Counted from the stretch's first letter, positions 50,901 to 63,404 are shown. The stretch is 64,000 nt of DNA from Anseranas semipalmata (GCA_013399115.1 VXAA01004384.1:249488-313487); one strand, 5' to 3'. Translations and numbers: made by a program. The notes: generated by a model not told the origin, from the letters alone.

Positions 50901-53900
50901 AGGGTTGTAAAGCTGAGCTACAGCAACTGACAGAAGATGTAATTATACAAGCAGCTGCATTCCAAATTTTGCCCAGATTTGCAATTTCCTGCAATTAGAA
51001 AAGAATGTATACATCTCCATCTTATGCATTTTAAGCAAGACTATTCAGATGCTAGCTCCCAGGCACACCTATTGTCATTCCAAAACAAATTGACAGGGAA
51101 GCCACAGAGCAGCAATGCACCTCCTTTATCTAGGAAGAAAAGGCCAGCTTTTAAGTGGGGGAAGAGTTCTCTGAGGAGAAACTACAAATACAGTTTTAAT
51201 GACAGAAACACACGTTTGCATCCAACGAGAACAGCTACAACAGTCTGGCCAGGCACCACTGCTGTGTGCTTTTTTTCGTTATGCACTGAATACTGCAAAG
51301 CACTTCATAAGCCTTCAGGATGGCATCCATGTTGTTCTCCAATGGAAAGCTTTAAGATGGTGAGGAAGCACAATAACAAAAAGTTGAAAATTCAAAGCAT
51401 TTGAGCAAGATAATTTCATACAGAGGAGTAACCTGATCTTGCATGAATGCATACCACATTTCTGTTGATTTTTTTTCCTCCAAAAAATAAAGATAATCAA
51501 GTCACTCTGTATTTGGCATCATGTATCAAAATACCACATTGATAGGAGTCAGGAAAATCAGTCAAGCTTAAGATAAAGGAAAAGGATACAGGATTAAGAA
51601 AACAGGAAAGGAACGACAGTAAGATTTTCCAGGGTCCTTCCCAGAAAGTGAAAAGTAAACTTGCAAATACCAGTGTGAAACACAAAAGCACATGACTGAC
51701 AAGAGCAATGCTTGTTTGCTGAGCCTATGAATATCTATCACACAGGAAAAGTGAAAGGCATATTAAACCTCTTAGGCCCAAAAGCAACCAAACTCTGTGA
51801 CTGCTGTGCAGTGTGCCCAAGGACTGCGTGGGCAGCATTGGAGTGGGACTGTTAAAGGACATACCTGAGGCAAGCAGAAAGGGAGCTATGCTGAAAACCT
51901 CTTGAAATATATACCTCTCACCACAACACTACAAAAAGGTTTCCTGCTGTATGGATTATTTTCTGAAGTATCTATTCCTCACTTTTTAGCATGAGCAGTT
52001 TGCTTTTCCAGTGGTTAGCTTTTGAGGAGTTCTGAACTGAAAAAACAAAAATCAGATGGAATCAAAAATGTAATGCGATTATTTGGATAAACACTGTTGC
52101 CAGAACCAGCCAGGAAAAAATCCCAAAACAGTAACTGCACTTCAGAGAAGTCAGCAATTTCTGCATCACCTCTGAGCCACTAAAAAGATCCCAGCGTGAA
52201 AAGAGTAGACAAAGGATCAGCACAAACTTATAACGACTGCCAGAATCACTGTGCTCTAGAGCTAGAGTGTAACTAAACCTCTCCATCTATTTCGCCACAC
52301 GGTACGCAAGCCCGCCCGCCACACGGAAAGAAAAATCCAGTCTAACAGTTCAGCCTTTTATAACGCATTTCTTTTTAATTAGTTTTATCTTTACACTTTT
52401 AAAAATCTTTGAATTCAACTATAAGATCACAAAGTAATGCTGTAATATGCCAGAACTGAAAATATATGAGAACGACAGTATATCAACTTAAGTCTTTTAG
52501 ACACTTGCAAGAAGGCTGCAGTGCTACTTTGAAAGAGACACTGACAACAACAAATTACAAAAGAAGGCAGCAGCCAACTATTTCTTCATGTAACAAATCG
52601 CTCACTTATTTTTCCATTTGTTCTTCCAAATTTTTATCTTGGGCAGCAGAGACAAACACTGATGATATGAGATACCATCTCAGATCGAAGTGACTTGCAG
52701 AGGCTTGGAGGGCCCCACTTCATTTTAAGCAGAGCTTTATCACTTCGTGCAACATCAAAGTGGCCACTTCAGAAAATCAAGTGCTGCTTGTGACTTGTAC
52801 TTCTCTGTATTGTCCTGCTTTGGGAGAACAGGATGTGAAACTGAAAATTCAAGCAATCTAGTCCCTGTATATACAGCCAAAAAAAGGAATGTTTATTACA
52901 AACCACTTCTAAAACAGACCGATGAGAGTAAGGTATTATCACCTAGTAATTCAGCTTTTCAGAAAATGGTCTTTATGGAAAAAATTACAAGGAAAATGAA
53001 AAAACAAGGTGTTTCTTCACACTCCAAACCAGTAACATTTCAACGAGAAGCTGCTCCTTCGCCACCTCCGAGGGCTGTGAATGACCATTGCAGAACCTCC
53101 AACAGCACCCAGCCCTGTAGCTCCTCTCTGCTTCTGGGGGAAGCAGGAGCCGTGCACCTGCGAAAGGTCACTGCAGCAACCCAGCCCCAACACAACAATG
53201 GCATGAGGCAAAGGAACCTTAACCTTCAGGTGGAGATTTGTCAACATAAAACTTTCAGAGTTTCAGTGAAATAGTGGATGTTTTCAAAAGCCACTACTCT
53301 AAAAACTCATTCAGCAAAAGCAGTATCTCTTACAGTTTTGATGGTGAATTAGCAGCTGCAGTGGATGTGAAGCTGCTTGAATGGCCATCGTGACTCCTGC
53401 AGAAGTCAAAGGCTGAGCCCTACAGTGAGCCTGCAAAGGGAAAAATCAAACAGCTCTCATGGTTTTGAGAGAGCTGATAAGATGGATAGTTAAAGTAGTG
53501 AGTTCTGAGCTCAGAAGTGTACTGAAGCCTTATTTAGATGCATTTCTGGCTGGGAAGAGGAGATCTGACAATACTAAACTACAGATTTACTTTTATGTCA
53601 GCTCTTCTACAAGCACAAGGGACAAAGACACAGAAATGAGTTAGATACTTTTTTTTCTTACGATCAAGCACCCTTGATTTCAGGGTAGACAGCTGAGAGG
53701 ACAAGACCAAGGTTTTAAGAAAACTTGGAGTAACTTGGAGTTAAGCTTTGAACACATGAATACTGTTTTTTTCCCCAAAAGCACCAAGCTCCTATCAACT
53801 CACCCAAAAACCAAGCATTACTTCAGAACATGCAACGCTTGCAACTCCTGCTGGTGGAGGAAGAACCCATCCCAACAGTCTGCCCTGAGCTGTAAAAAGC

Positions 53901-54375
53901 AAGCCAGACACCTTCCAGAAGTTACAGTCCCAGAAACCCACACGGAAAGGTTCAGTAAAACACAAGTAATAGTGTTTCAGGTAGAGCTGCTCTAAAATGC
54001 AGCCACCAGCCGTGGTGTTTAATACTGTCTCTGTCAGCCAGGAATGTCCCCGTGATGCTCCCCCTGGGGAGGAGGACGCACGTTCCAGTGGCTCACCACT
54101 TGCAAGACAGCCTTGGCTCCAGAAATGCAGCAGCTTTGGGGTCACAGGTGCCTCAAATCCCCACCCATCAGCCTCCAAGCTTTTCACATTCCAAAGATAC
54201 AGGCAGTGCTGGGACCCACTATCTTATACACCTTACGCACCTGAACCCTACCTACAGGCATTGCCAATTTTTTTCCGTGTTTTACGCGTTTTTAACTGTG
54301 AAAACATAACTACTGCACTTATTTCTTTTAAAATGCACTAAAATATTTACAGCTGCTACAAAAGATGTTCTCTCG

Positions 54376-54395
54376 TTTTTTTGTTTTTTTTTTTT
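54376..54395 (+). repeat. T-rich homopolymer tract
   Basis: T7-G-T12, an ordinary intronic low-complexity run. Confidence 0.85.
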
Positions 54396-55438
54396 ACCAG
54401 TTTATTGTTAAATAAAGCTCATCTAAAATTTACTGGAGTATAATTCTTCAGCTGCATTTACTACATGTTTCATTGCCTTGGTCGGTATCCAACATCTTAG
54501 CAAATAACCCAAGTAAAATATTAACACTGGTTATCGATTATGCCGTAACTGATCCTGTCACCTGAGCAAACATTCTGCATTTTGGCAAAGAAAGGAAAAA
54601 TTGCATCTTTTGGGAAGCAAGAAAGAAACTTCCACCCACGCTTACTTCAAACCCCCGAGTTCTGCGCACAAACCAAGAGACAGCACTCGAGTTTTTAATG
54701 TTTCTCTCTTCCCTAAGGAGCTGGAGTCTTTTAGAATATATAAGCCCCATGAAAAATGTCAGGCTGGATAATTTATTTTCAGTTACAGTTTTTGTGTGTG
54801 TTTGAAATCAGTTTGCTGATTTAGCAACTGGTAGATAGAATCTCTCTCACACAGTTCAGCACTCATTCAGCAATCTGCACAGCAAGTTACATCTGCAAAC
54901 AAAGAATAAATACTTATCTTTTTCATCTGTTTGTATGCTGCAAGCTTAGCATTGACTACTCAAGTCTGACCGACCCGCAGAAGTTCTCAGAAATGAGCAA
55001 GATTCTTTCAGAAATCTCCCAGCTCTGCTCATCTCACTTAAGCTAGGCTAAGTAAGGACTTCGGGTCTAATGCAAACATTAGATCCAGCTGTTGAGAGGA
55101 GAAACGATGCTCAGAGATGGCTCCTTTCCTCCCTCCAACACAGGGCAGAGCACGCCGCCCTCCAGGAGCAATCGCCTGGGTCTCCACCACAGCCTCCATG
55201 GGCACGTACCAAAAGCAAGCAGCCTCTCCTGCTAGGAATACTGATAAATAGCTGACAAATAAAGCAACACAACAAAATACAGAAACAAAAAGTGAATGCA
55301 AACGTGAATATCTTACTTCCTGCCACTTACAGCAGGTCCATGCTTTCTAATAACCTAAATCTGCTAATACCATGGCAGTTCCAACAGCAGCAAATGTAAG
55401 CCTACACTTAACTAAATACAAACTACACATAAAAGCCA

Positions 55439-55688
55439 TTAGCCCTGTCCCTCCTTGCCATCCTTCCATCCATGTCCTCCACTGCTCCCTCTGATGGATG
55501 TTTCTGTTGATCTCTCTGGGTTTCCTCCCCCTGCCCAGGCATCTGGGCCCAGCCAACCATGCATTTCCAAAAGCTGCTCTTGTGGCCCTGCTAGTTCTTC
55601 AATTTCTTTTTGCATGAAAAGCTCCGCTGACAGCTGCTTGATGCTCCAGATGGAGGTTTTCAGATACAAAGTGGAACACAGAAATACT
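55439..55688 (-). other. possible alternative exon inside the large intron
   Basis: Minus strand. A strong acceptor (CCCTGCCCTGGTCCCAG) precedes an open frame of about 83 codons. It begins VFLCSTLYLKTSIWSIKQL, then SAELFMQKEIEELAGPQEQL and LEMHGWL, which is helical and coiled-coil-like for some 40 residues. It then turns glycine-rich and ends at TAA near 55439. No good donor is visible, so it would have to be an alternative terminal exon. The acceptor phase needs two carried bases and does not match the phase 0 donor of exon 60845-61057; read in phase 0 the segment hits a stop after about 29 codons. Probably not part of the main transcript. Confidence 0.2.
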
Positions 55689-55859
55689 CTGGGACCAGGG
55701 CAGGGAATACGCTGACTGCGGAAATACGCTGATGCTCCGAACCATTCCCCAGCGCCCCTTCCCCTCCCGCACCCCAGACAGCCTGGATAATTATAACTAC
55801 TCGCTGCGCTAATATCTTCACATTAACAGAAAGCCTGGAGAACTAGAACAAACATAGAA

Positions 55860-56045
55860 GCCTCAGCTCTCCGTACCCAGGCCACGCGGGCCAAGCACGC
55901 CAGCGCAGCCGCCGCTATTTCTGGAGAGGCCTCAGATGCAGAGGGAGCACGTTCGAGCTCAGGTTAATGGCTCTAACTCTTTCCCGGCCACACTTCAGAG
56001 ATGCCCGCGTAAGCAAGTGTCATCCCATCGCATCACCACCTGAAA
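55860..56045. promoter_or_regulatory. short CpG-dense island inside an AT-rich intron
   Basis: About 15 CpG dinucleotides lie in roughly 185 bp (for example around CACGCGGGCCAAGCACGCC and CAGCCGCCGC), while flanking intron is AT-rich and CpG-poor. It lies a few hundred bases upstream, on the minus strand, of the possible exon at 55439-55688. It could be a small intronic promoter or enhancer; no TATA or transcript evidence is visible. Confidence 0.35.
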
Positions 56046-56257
56046 GGAGTCTGGCTTGTTTTTAAACCCTAGCTTACGCAGCGATCCCAAGTTACCAGGT
56101 CCCAAGCTTCAAGAAAAGCTCACTAGCTTTCTTAAAACTGAAGAGATCATCGTTTGGAGTCAAGTACTCTGCGTTCCAGCTGATGGATGACGGATGTTTA
56201 ACACAGCCTGAAATCAAGTCCCCCCCCTCAAACAGAGGAGTAGATAAATATTTAGAA

Positions 56258-56263
56258 NNNNNN
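56258..56263. other. assembly ambiguity (six Ns)
   Basis: Six unresolved bases lie in AT-rich intronic sequence close to the CpG-dense island. The true length of missing sequence is unknown. Confidence 0.95.
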
Positions 56264-57339
56264 CAGTTAAATTTGTTTTTAAGCAGAGAAACATTTTTAA
56301 AGCTTAGCCATTTCACTCAACTCTTTTACAAATCACCATAACGTCACCAAAGAAAAACTGATTACTCACCTAGGACTAAATGGAAAAGAACAGAGCTAAC
56401 AATAAGAAAGCCTCATATTCAGATCACACCTCTGCCAATACAGGTATGTCATGCGTCTCTTCTCCTCCAAGATACTGAACACATTACTGCCTGCAGATGG
56501 GTATCAGTTAAAATGTCATATTAATCAGGGTTTCACAAATCACCCAAATCCCATAGCAACATTCAGTTATCTTCAATGTCCTTGAAAGGGGAAATGGTTT
56601 CAGTGTCATTCCACGCACAACCAAAAAAAAAAAGCTGGGGGCAGGCAGAAAAACAAAAGAAAATACATTCCTAAGGAAAATAACCCATTTTAAAAGATTA
56701 AAGATTGATAGTTTTCACTACTAGAATCACAGTGTACAAAAATATCAGTCTTGCAAAAAAAATAGATACATTGCCCTGATACCACTTCCTGAATAATAAG
56801 CAGTTGTTTAGTGCTGCAAACCAGACATCATGGCATGGCATTGACATTATCGCACCTGAAATACCTCTACCTAGTCCTAAATCAATCAATCACAGATTCA
56901 GGCTGCCTTACAGCAGGTCTGACTCCTCTTCAGCCATCCCTAACAGATATCTGTATAACCTGGTTTGTGTAGTGTCCAAGGATGGAGACCACACAGCTCA
57001 CCAAGCAACATACTCCAACGTTTCTCTGCCTCGGGCATTTGGAATCTTTTCCTTAGCATGTACTGAGAATCTCTGTGTTGGAATTTAAGCACATTCTTGT
57101 CCCCATTCCTGGAGGACGGGGCGGGGGGGCTCTTTTCTCCGCTGAAACTTCTTCATATTTGAAGACTCATATCTCACCTTGGTCTTTCCATCTTTAATAT
57201 AAAGACCCTCAAAGACTGTATGTTTGACTTATGTAGACTTAGGACAATCGTCACTTTTCTCTTTTGGACTCTCCCCACTTGGTCTCCGCTGAAATACAAT
57301 GCCTAAAACCAGATGTAAAGTAAGAGCAATTGTACCTTT

Positions 57340-58600
57340 TACAGCAAAGCACCATCTAACCCAGCAGCCTGTCTCCAACAGTGCTCAACAGCAACTAGCT
57401 AGGGGAGAAGCTCAGGACTAGACAAATATATAACAGTACTTCACTGGAAGACAACTTCCTAAAATTCAGTAGTTTGTGGCTGAAGGACTTCCCTGACCAG
57501 AGAACACTTTTCATATTTATCATTAACAACGAATTTTTTCCTTCATGAATTTGTCCAGTCATTCCCTTTTGGTTCACTCATCACGAGAACAAAAGTGCAG
57601 CAGAACAGTACAATTGCTTCCTCCTCTTCCAGTGCAATACCCCTCTTCATTGCCTCCTCTTCTAGTGCAAGGAGCCCTAACCTAGCTAAATGTTCCTTGC
57701 ACAGAAACCCTTTCACAACTTGGGTCATCATCACTTCCCCTCCCTGTGCCTTTTCAGCTCAACCACATCTTTCTTTAAGCTCAGACAGCAACCAGAACTG
57801 CACACAGTGTTCCAGGAACGGATAGGAATATTTTAAGTTTTGCTTTCTTCTGCTCTCCTTACAATCCTTAGGATTCAATTTGCTATTTTCGACCACTGAC
57901 ATTTCCACAGAACTATTGTTATAACCCCAAGAGCTCATTCACATGCCATGACAGCCAGATCACATAAACACACATATAAAATTATTATTTTCCCTTCAGA
58001 TGCATTTTTGTCAGATTTATCTCCCATGCGATTTTGTCTGACATTTTACCACCTCATTACTCAGTACCACGAGGGCCCTTGATGATCCTTTCCTGTTGTC
58101 CTTCACATGTGCTCCCAGTGATTTAGCCTCATCTCTCAGCTTGGGCACCCTGCTCGCCACCTCCCTTCCCAGACCACGCACACAGAACGGCATGGGCTTG
58201 TGAGGCTCCGCTGGTGACCACCTCCGCCTCTGCAAACTGATCAGACGCCTCCTCTCAGCTTCCTGCTCTGCTGTTTGCTCAAGGGTAAGAGGAAAGACAT
58301 TCACATGAGCAGTTTATTCTTGCTGAGAATCTTTTCAAGGACTTTATCAAATGGCATTTGTAAATGCAAGTAGACGACGTCAATCCAACCTCCTTTGCCC
58401 AACATGCTCGCTGGTCCCTTCAAGAGCTCCAACAGATTTTAGACTCATGACTCCTCTCTTCAAAATCTGTGCTGACTCTTCCCCAGAATATCACATTTAA
58501 TCACATGCCCTTGACTCTGTTCTTCAGAATAGTTTCCATTCAATTGCCTGGCACAGACATCAGGCATACTGGTAACAACGGACATAATTACTCCGCAGAT
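57340..58600 (-). mobile_element. old CR1-type LINE remnant, minus strand (3' end to RT region)
   Basis: Read on the minus strand, 58340-58369 gives LHLQMPFDKV, a decayed copy of the LDFxKAFDKV reverse-transcriptase block. The plus-strand text matches the antisense of the typical CR1 3' half as I know it. It runs from the part around 57350 (ATCTAACCCAGCAGCCTGTC), through the block near 57760-57810 (CAACCACATC, CCAGAACTGCACACAGTGTT), to CTGACTCTTCCCCAGAATAT near 58470. Frames are broken. Family assignment rests on recalled pattern, not a search. Its 95-codon minus ORF at 58017-58304 is a by-product of this element. Confidence 0.65.
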
Positions 58601-59454
58601 TATCATGGTTTTCATGAAGTACAACACAGTGGGCACAACAACTATAATAAACTGTACTGTCCCTCATATGGGCATGCCTGTGAGAGCCAAGGTAATTTCC
58701 AGATGTCTCAGTATTGCAAGATACAAAGTTAGAGATAATGACCACTTTAGCTACCACTATAGCTTCTCTTTGTTTGACTAAAAAAAGAACATCGAAGGAA
58801 AGATTTGATAAGCTTATTTCTCCAGGGAAGAGACTGAAGGGGGCACAATTGATAGAGGAGCCTGCATTCAGCAAGCATCCTGACTGCGGGGGAAAAAAGA
58901 CAGACTACAGGCAGAAAGCACTGTTGATAGAAGGAAGGGTTGATACAAAGAGGATTGATGGAAAGTCATCTGACCTCCAGGCTTTCCAAAATGCTGTCAC
59001 GTAGCATTACAAAACAATTCTGTTCCGGGGGATGTAGAAGCAGAGGCACTTGTGATAAACCATCCTTTTAACAACACACCAAGATACACTCCATTTGTTT
59101 CCCACAGTTATATACTCAAATGACATTCACTGAATCTCAGAAACACTGGAACTTGACCGACCATCATTCAAATCCAATCAGTGCATCAATGTTAACTGAT
59201 GAATTCTCCACTGTACCTTTTTGGGCTTCATTTCCTAATTTAAGCATTAAAATTTAGTATAATTATTAAATAATATTTACCATAATATATAACAGCACAT
59301 GTATTGTTATGTATAACAGGAGTCAGAGTGTATCTTGCTTTGGAAATCAAGCACTGGAAACTTTACCTTTAGAATTCAAAGTCTGAGATGTCCTGCAACA
59401 TTCATCTCCATTTTGCCACAAAAACAACTAAATTGGACCACACTAGGAGCCTGC

Positions 59455-60120
59455 CTAGTCCAGTTCCCGATCACTCACAGTGACTGACAGCAACTGCCTA
59501 GAGAAGACTACAAGACCAAAGCAAATATAATGGAGATACTTCTTCAGAATATTACCCAGCCTGCAACAATTTGTATTCTGCAGCTTCCTAAGCTTGTAAT
59601 CACATTTGGATATTTGACAGGTTTTGATGGATTCCTTCTTCCAAGAATGTGTCCACCAGATTTTGAACCCATGTACACCGTTTATATCCCCAGCACCCCG
59701 TGGGAAGAATTCCACACACTGTGAAGCAGCAATTCCTCTCACTTGTCTCTATCCAGCTGATCCCAATTAGTTCCTTATCCTTACAGTGGAGGAGAGAGTG
59801 ACCAGCTCTTCACGCACTTTTCCCATGTCAGACCCTTTTGAACTCTTGGGCAAATACCTCTGGATTAACCTGATGACAACCTGCTACTTTTCATTCTGTC
59901 AGCTGATCTGTAATCCCATCTACCCACACTTCAATCTAAAAAAAGAAAGATCAACTCTCCTGAGTTAATATAGATACAAAACAGTGACACAGTTTTGTTA
60001 CTGCTCTGATGCAACTGTTCCTTTCACTTCTTTTCCATCCACTGGTTTCATAGCTGTCTGGTATCCTCCCTTCCTCTTCATGCTTGAAAAAAATTACTAG
60101 TTTTTATGCCTGCATCTTCA
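59455..60120 (-). mobile_element. second CR1-type segment, minus strand
   Basis: The stretch 59455-59820 resembles the same CR1 3' portion found at 57345-57560. Shared landmarks include a CTTCCTAA..TTGATGGATT..TGTCCA..TTGAACCC layout. From about 59835 the text (TTGAACTCTTGGGCAAATAC) instead resembles a more 5' part of the element, and near 60085 (GCTTGAAAAAAATTACTAG) an even more 5' part. So this segment is either a separate copy with an internal deletion or two copies joined. It carries no intact frame. Confidence 0.5.
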
Positions 60121-60844
60121 TCAGATCTTCTCCTTGTGCCAGCATGTTAATACTCAGATTTGCCTTCTACATCTACATTAACAGCTCCTTTATTCATGCC
60201 CCACTGCCCTGTCTGGGTGCTTCCCGGTGCTCCCCCACACTCCTATGCCAACGAATACCATGTACACTTCCTTCGTGTCACCTGCTTTCCTCCTCAGCCA
60301 GCCTCCCACAGCCAGTCTGTTCCTGCACCAAATCTTGCACTCAGTTCCTTCTCACTTCACAGGTTTCAAACCCTTCTATTCCTTCCCCCATCAGACATTT
60401 CAAAGACTGCTAACTCAGTGGAAGATGACAAGCTCTGGCCTCTCCCATCCTCCTTTCCCTGCGAATACTTATCTTTTATTTTTCTCACTATAACCATTAC
60501 TGATGCTTTCAACTTCTGACTCTGTCCCCTCCAGGGGCTGCCACGATTTCCTCCTCTTCTCTTCTCACTCTCTCCTCTGTAACCCCTATCCTTTAATGCC
60601 TTCCCTTCCAAATGCAAGAACGCTTACTTTGTTTCAGCATGCTGCCTCTCTGGGACAGATGCCTACTTTGTGTTTGAAAGAGCACCTGGCATGCTGTGGG
60701 CATAAACAGACAATTGTAGATCTGCAGCAAGGTTGACACAGAGCAGCAACAGGGATGCTGCCCTAGTAGAGTTATAGCAAGAGAGTTGATAAAAACAGAA
60801 TCTGAAAAGTCATTAATGATCAGAAATGCCACCCAAAACCTTAC

Positions 60845-61057
60845 CTTCTCACACCATGCAGACTTTCGGTGAGTTACAAGCTCATGCAGCTGGTCGCGGA
60901 GAGTCATCAGATCTCTGGATAATCTGTTGATTTGCCCAGTCAGACTGTCAGCCCAGGGGCAGCACAAGGTCGCCTTTGGCAGCCTGCTTTTCTCTATGTG
61001 AGTATCCCATGACTTGCACATATTTCCCTCTTCAGCCATATTATCTAATACGGTTTC
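60845..61057 (-). CDS. internal exon of the same coiled-coil protein gene (71 codons, phase 0-0)
   Basis: Minus strand. A pyrimidine-rich acceptor (TTTTTCCTTTAG) precedes 213 bp of open frame ending ...TGTGAGAAG before the donor GTAAGG. The exon starts with codons for ETVLDN, then MAEEGNMCKSWDTHIEKS, and ends with SLTGQINRLSRDLMTLRDQL and HELVTHRKSAWCEK. The second half is a leucine/arginine heptad coiled coil that runs directly into the terminal exon at 43550. In-frame TAG immediately upstream of the splice site shows the exon does not extend further 5'. The internal ATG at 61037-61039 could be a start codon if this were a first coding exon. However, the six codons before it are open and match the phase of the exon at 63405-63499, so I prefer an internal exon. 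Family unknown. Confidence 0.8.
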
Positions 61058-63404
61058 CTAAAGGAAAAACAATAAAAGTTTATTTTCTGCAGAAGCTAAT
61101 ATGGTTTTCCCCCCCCTTCTTCCCAGTAATCCACAGCTAGGAATTTACTGCTGCCATCTCAGGATATGGTTGCTCCACAATTTCACAGCTATTTTAAGAG
61201 AACCTCCTTAGTTCACTCTAATGTACTTGTAAGTTAACAGAAAACTTATGTTGCTAACCTAGCTTATTTTAGAAAGCACTGCATGCTGTGAGCTACTCTC
61301 CACTGCTATTACTGCAGCATAAAGTAACACGGGACAGAGATCATCAATACGGCAGTAGTTCTAGATACACCCCTTCCCCTCAAACCCTGATGTTGGATGC
61401 ACTTCTGTGACTTTCTGCAACAGAGCAACAACCAGGACAGAGAAATGTGCTTATGCTGCTCAGGAGAATCCTGTTGGCTACATGACATAGTAAGCTGCAA
61501 CACCCACGGGCCCACCTGTGTCCACGTACAACTCTCCAAGCCAAGGAAGCCTGAGAGAGAAATCTCTGCTCCAGGCTGGTCAGGAGCTCCGCCAGCTCTG
61601 CTTGACCCTGACCATCTAACTGGTTCTACAACCAATGCTGCAGCTGCCTTCAGAAATGGCAACCGGTACTTGAAATACTCAAAAAAAGTTCAGAGTCCTT
61701 GAAATATATGTACCCATGCAATTAGCACACAAACTACAAACACCCAGTCTTCAAGCCATGACAGGATAACTAAAAGACCCAAGTCTCCTTACTCAGAGTA
61801 TTAAATATTTATTTCCATTTTGTAATCAAGACGACATCAAATAGAAGAGGTCATAATCTCTTTTAAGGACATGATTAGCATTCAAAATTATCTTTAAAAC
61901 TGGAGAAGTGATCTGAAAACAGTAAGAGGAAATTCAGCAGTTGAGCAGCATGGTCAATGCGGGCAAGGGAAAAAACAAATGCATAATTACTGGCTCAGCA
62001 GTAAGACTGCTGGAAGAGATGTCCAAATCAGACAGAAGTCACTAATGTCACTCTGGTAAAGTCAAGTACCGTTTTAGAAAGTATAAACACAAGTCCCTGT
62101 GACAGAAGAGAGCCAACCGTAAGACTGATGTACAAGTACGGCACCTGAAGTTAAATACAGACAAATGGGACAGAAAATCCCATATGGGAACAGCAACAAC
62201 CGTACGAAGTTTGAAGGAACTGCCTACAAAGAGACATTATGAGAACCAGTTTTGTTTAGCCTGGAAACAGGGACTCGGAAGGCAGTGACATGCTAACAGC
62301 CTTCACTTTTATATAAGGTTGCTGTAAAGAGGATGGGAATATTTTTTTTCTCTGCAGGTAGGTTCAGAACTTTGGCTTAATCCTCAGCAAGAGCTTTTTA
62401 GGCTGATATGAGGAAAAACTTTGTAAGATAGCTAAGAATGGCAAAAGACACCTTGCAAAACCTCCTTTCTAAGAGAGCATCAGCACTGCAAATTGTCACC
62501 AACCAGACCAGAGGAGCAGCTTGTGATAACACAGGTGTGTTCTGGACACTGACAGCCTAACAAAGTGCACAGCAATAACACTAAGCTTTTTTTTTTTCTT
62601 CCTCTTTTTAATTTGAAATTCATTAAATGACAATTTTAAAGTAAAATTACTGCAGTCACTCCAGTTGCTGTAGTTAAGTCATACTCTGGCCTAAGACAAC
62701 TATTTTGTCTTGCTTTAAATGTTACATTTAAGAGCCAATATACTCGTCCTTTTAAGTCAGGGTGCTGTGCCACAGCCTATCAGGGAAAGCAGCAGCTGAA
62801 GGCTTCCCACACAAAATCACGGGGTGATAATGAAGTCCCTCGCTGCCTTCATGGAGTCTGTTTCATCTCTCTTTCTGCCTGACTCTCTGCATCCAGCGTA
62901 GCACATGCGACTGCACAGAAGAAAACGGATAGCAGAACAGCAAAGAATATGAAGAAAATGCAGAAAAATAAGGGAAAGCAGGAGGGAAGGTCACCAGGAC
63001 AGCAATGGAAAGCAGGGTTGTACCCTAATTTGGGGACTAGCTGAGCGTAACAGAGCCACGCATCCCCATATGCATTAGAAGTTGTCTTTTCTACACACGT
63101 TTACACCAGAAAACAGCAAACTAAAATATAATTGAAGCTCTCAGAAAATCTTATTAATGGGGACTGATCATGAATTCTTAGTGACTGAAATTATTTATGA
63201 TCTCCTGACGTTGACTGCAGTGCATTAACTTAAAAGCAAATTGGTCCACTTCTTAAAATGAGGAGCAGTAAGGAAGGGGCTGTGTTTTCAAGAGCAGGAA
63301 CCTTCACGACCTCATACTTCATGTTGAGCGTAGCTGCCTTACTTGTAGCAGTAAATACGTTTAAGGTTAAAAAGGAAAACCCAGTCCTCCCTTTTCAATT
63401 TTAC
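61058..63404 (-). other. intron between exons 63405-63499 and 60845-61057
   Basis: Bounded by donor GTAAAA and acceptor CTTTAG on the minus strand. It contains a plus-strand CR1 remnant (about 61.9-62.5 kb) and AT-rich sequence. A 117-codon minus-strand ORF at 61309-61662 has no usable splice borders and an equally long ORF opposite it, so it is not treated as coding. Confidence 0.5.
61900..62470 (+). mobile_element. degraded CR1-type LINE 3' fragment
   Basis: The plus-strand text at 62215-62460 follows the CR1 3' coding pattern closely. Landmarks are a GTTTAGCCTGG block near 62257, a CAGCCTTCA..ATAAGGTTG block near 62300, GTAAAGAGGATGG near 62323, GGCTTAATCCTCAGCAAGAG near 62374 and GAGGAAAAACTTTG near 62410. 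An upstream part near 61975-62000 (ATTACTGGCTCAGCAGTAAG) fits the same element. It is frameshifted and lacks the family's terminal octamer microsatellite. It lies in an intron of the coiled-coil gene. Confidence 0.65.

Larger units (their letters stand above)
43551..60844 (-). other. large last intron of the coiled-coil gene (about 17.3 kb)
   Basis: The interval between the GTAAGG donor at 60839-60844 and the CTGTACAG acceptor at 43551-43558 has no further exon I can support with both borders. It is AT-rich. It contains a plus-strand CR1 remnant near 44.2 kb, a minus-strand CR1 remnant between 57.3 and 60.1 kb, A/T homopolymer runs, a CpG-dense island near 55.9 kb and the six-N gap. One possible alternative exon lies at 55439-55688. 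Between 45.0 and 55.4 kb I see only unremarkable AT-rich intronic sequence. Confidence 0.6.

Noticed and set aside
52747..53274. 175-codon plus-strand ORF in AT-rich intron
   Set aside because: The first codon is GTG rather than ATG, there are no clear splice borders, and there is no recognisable protein pattern despite some lysine-rich stretches.
58017..58304. 95-codon minus-strand ORF with a charged, helical look
   Set aside because: It lies inside the decayed CR1 element between its recognisable blocks, so it is better explained as element-derived sequence.
61309..61662. 117-codon minus-strand ORF between supported exons
   Set aside because: No acceptor/donor pair fits it and a similar-length ORF lies on the opposite strand.
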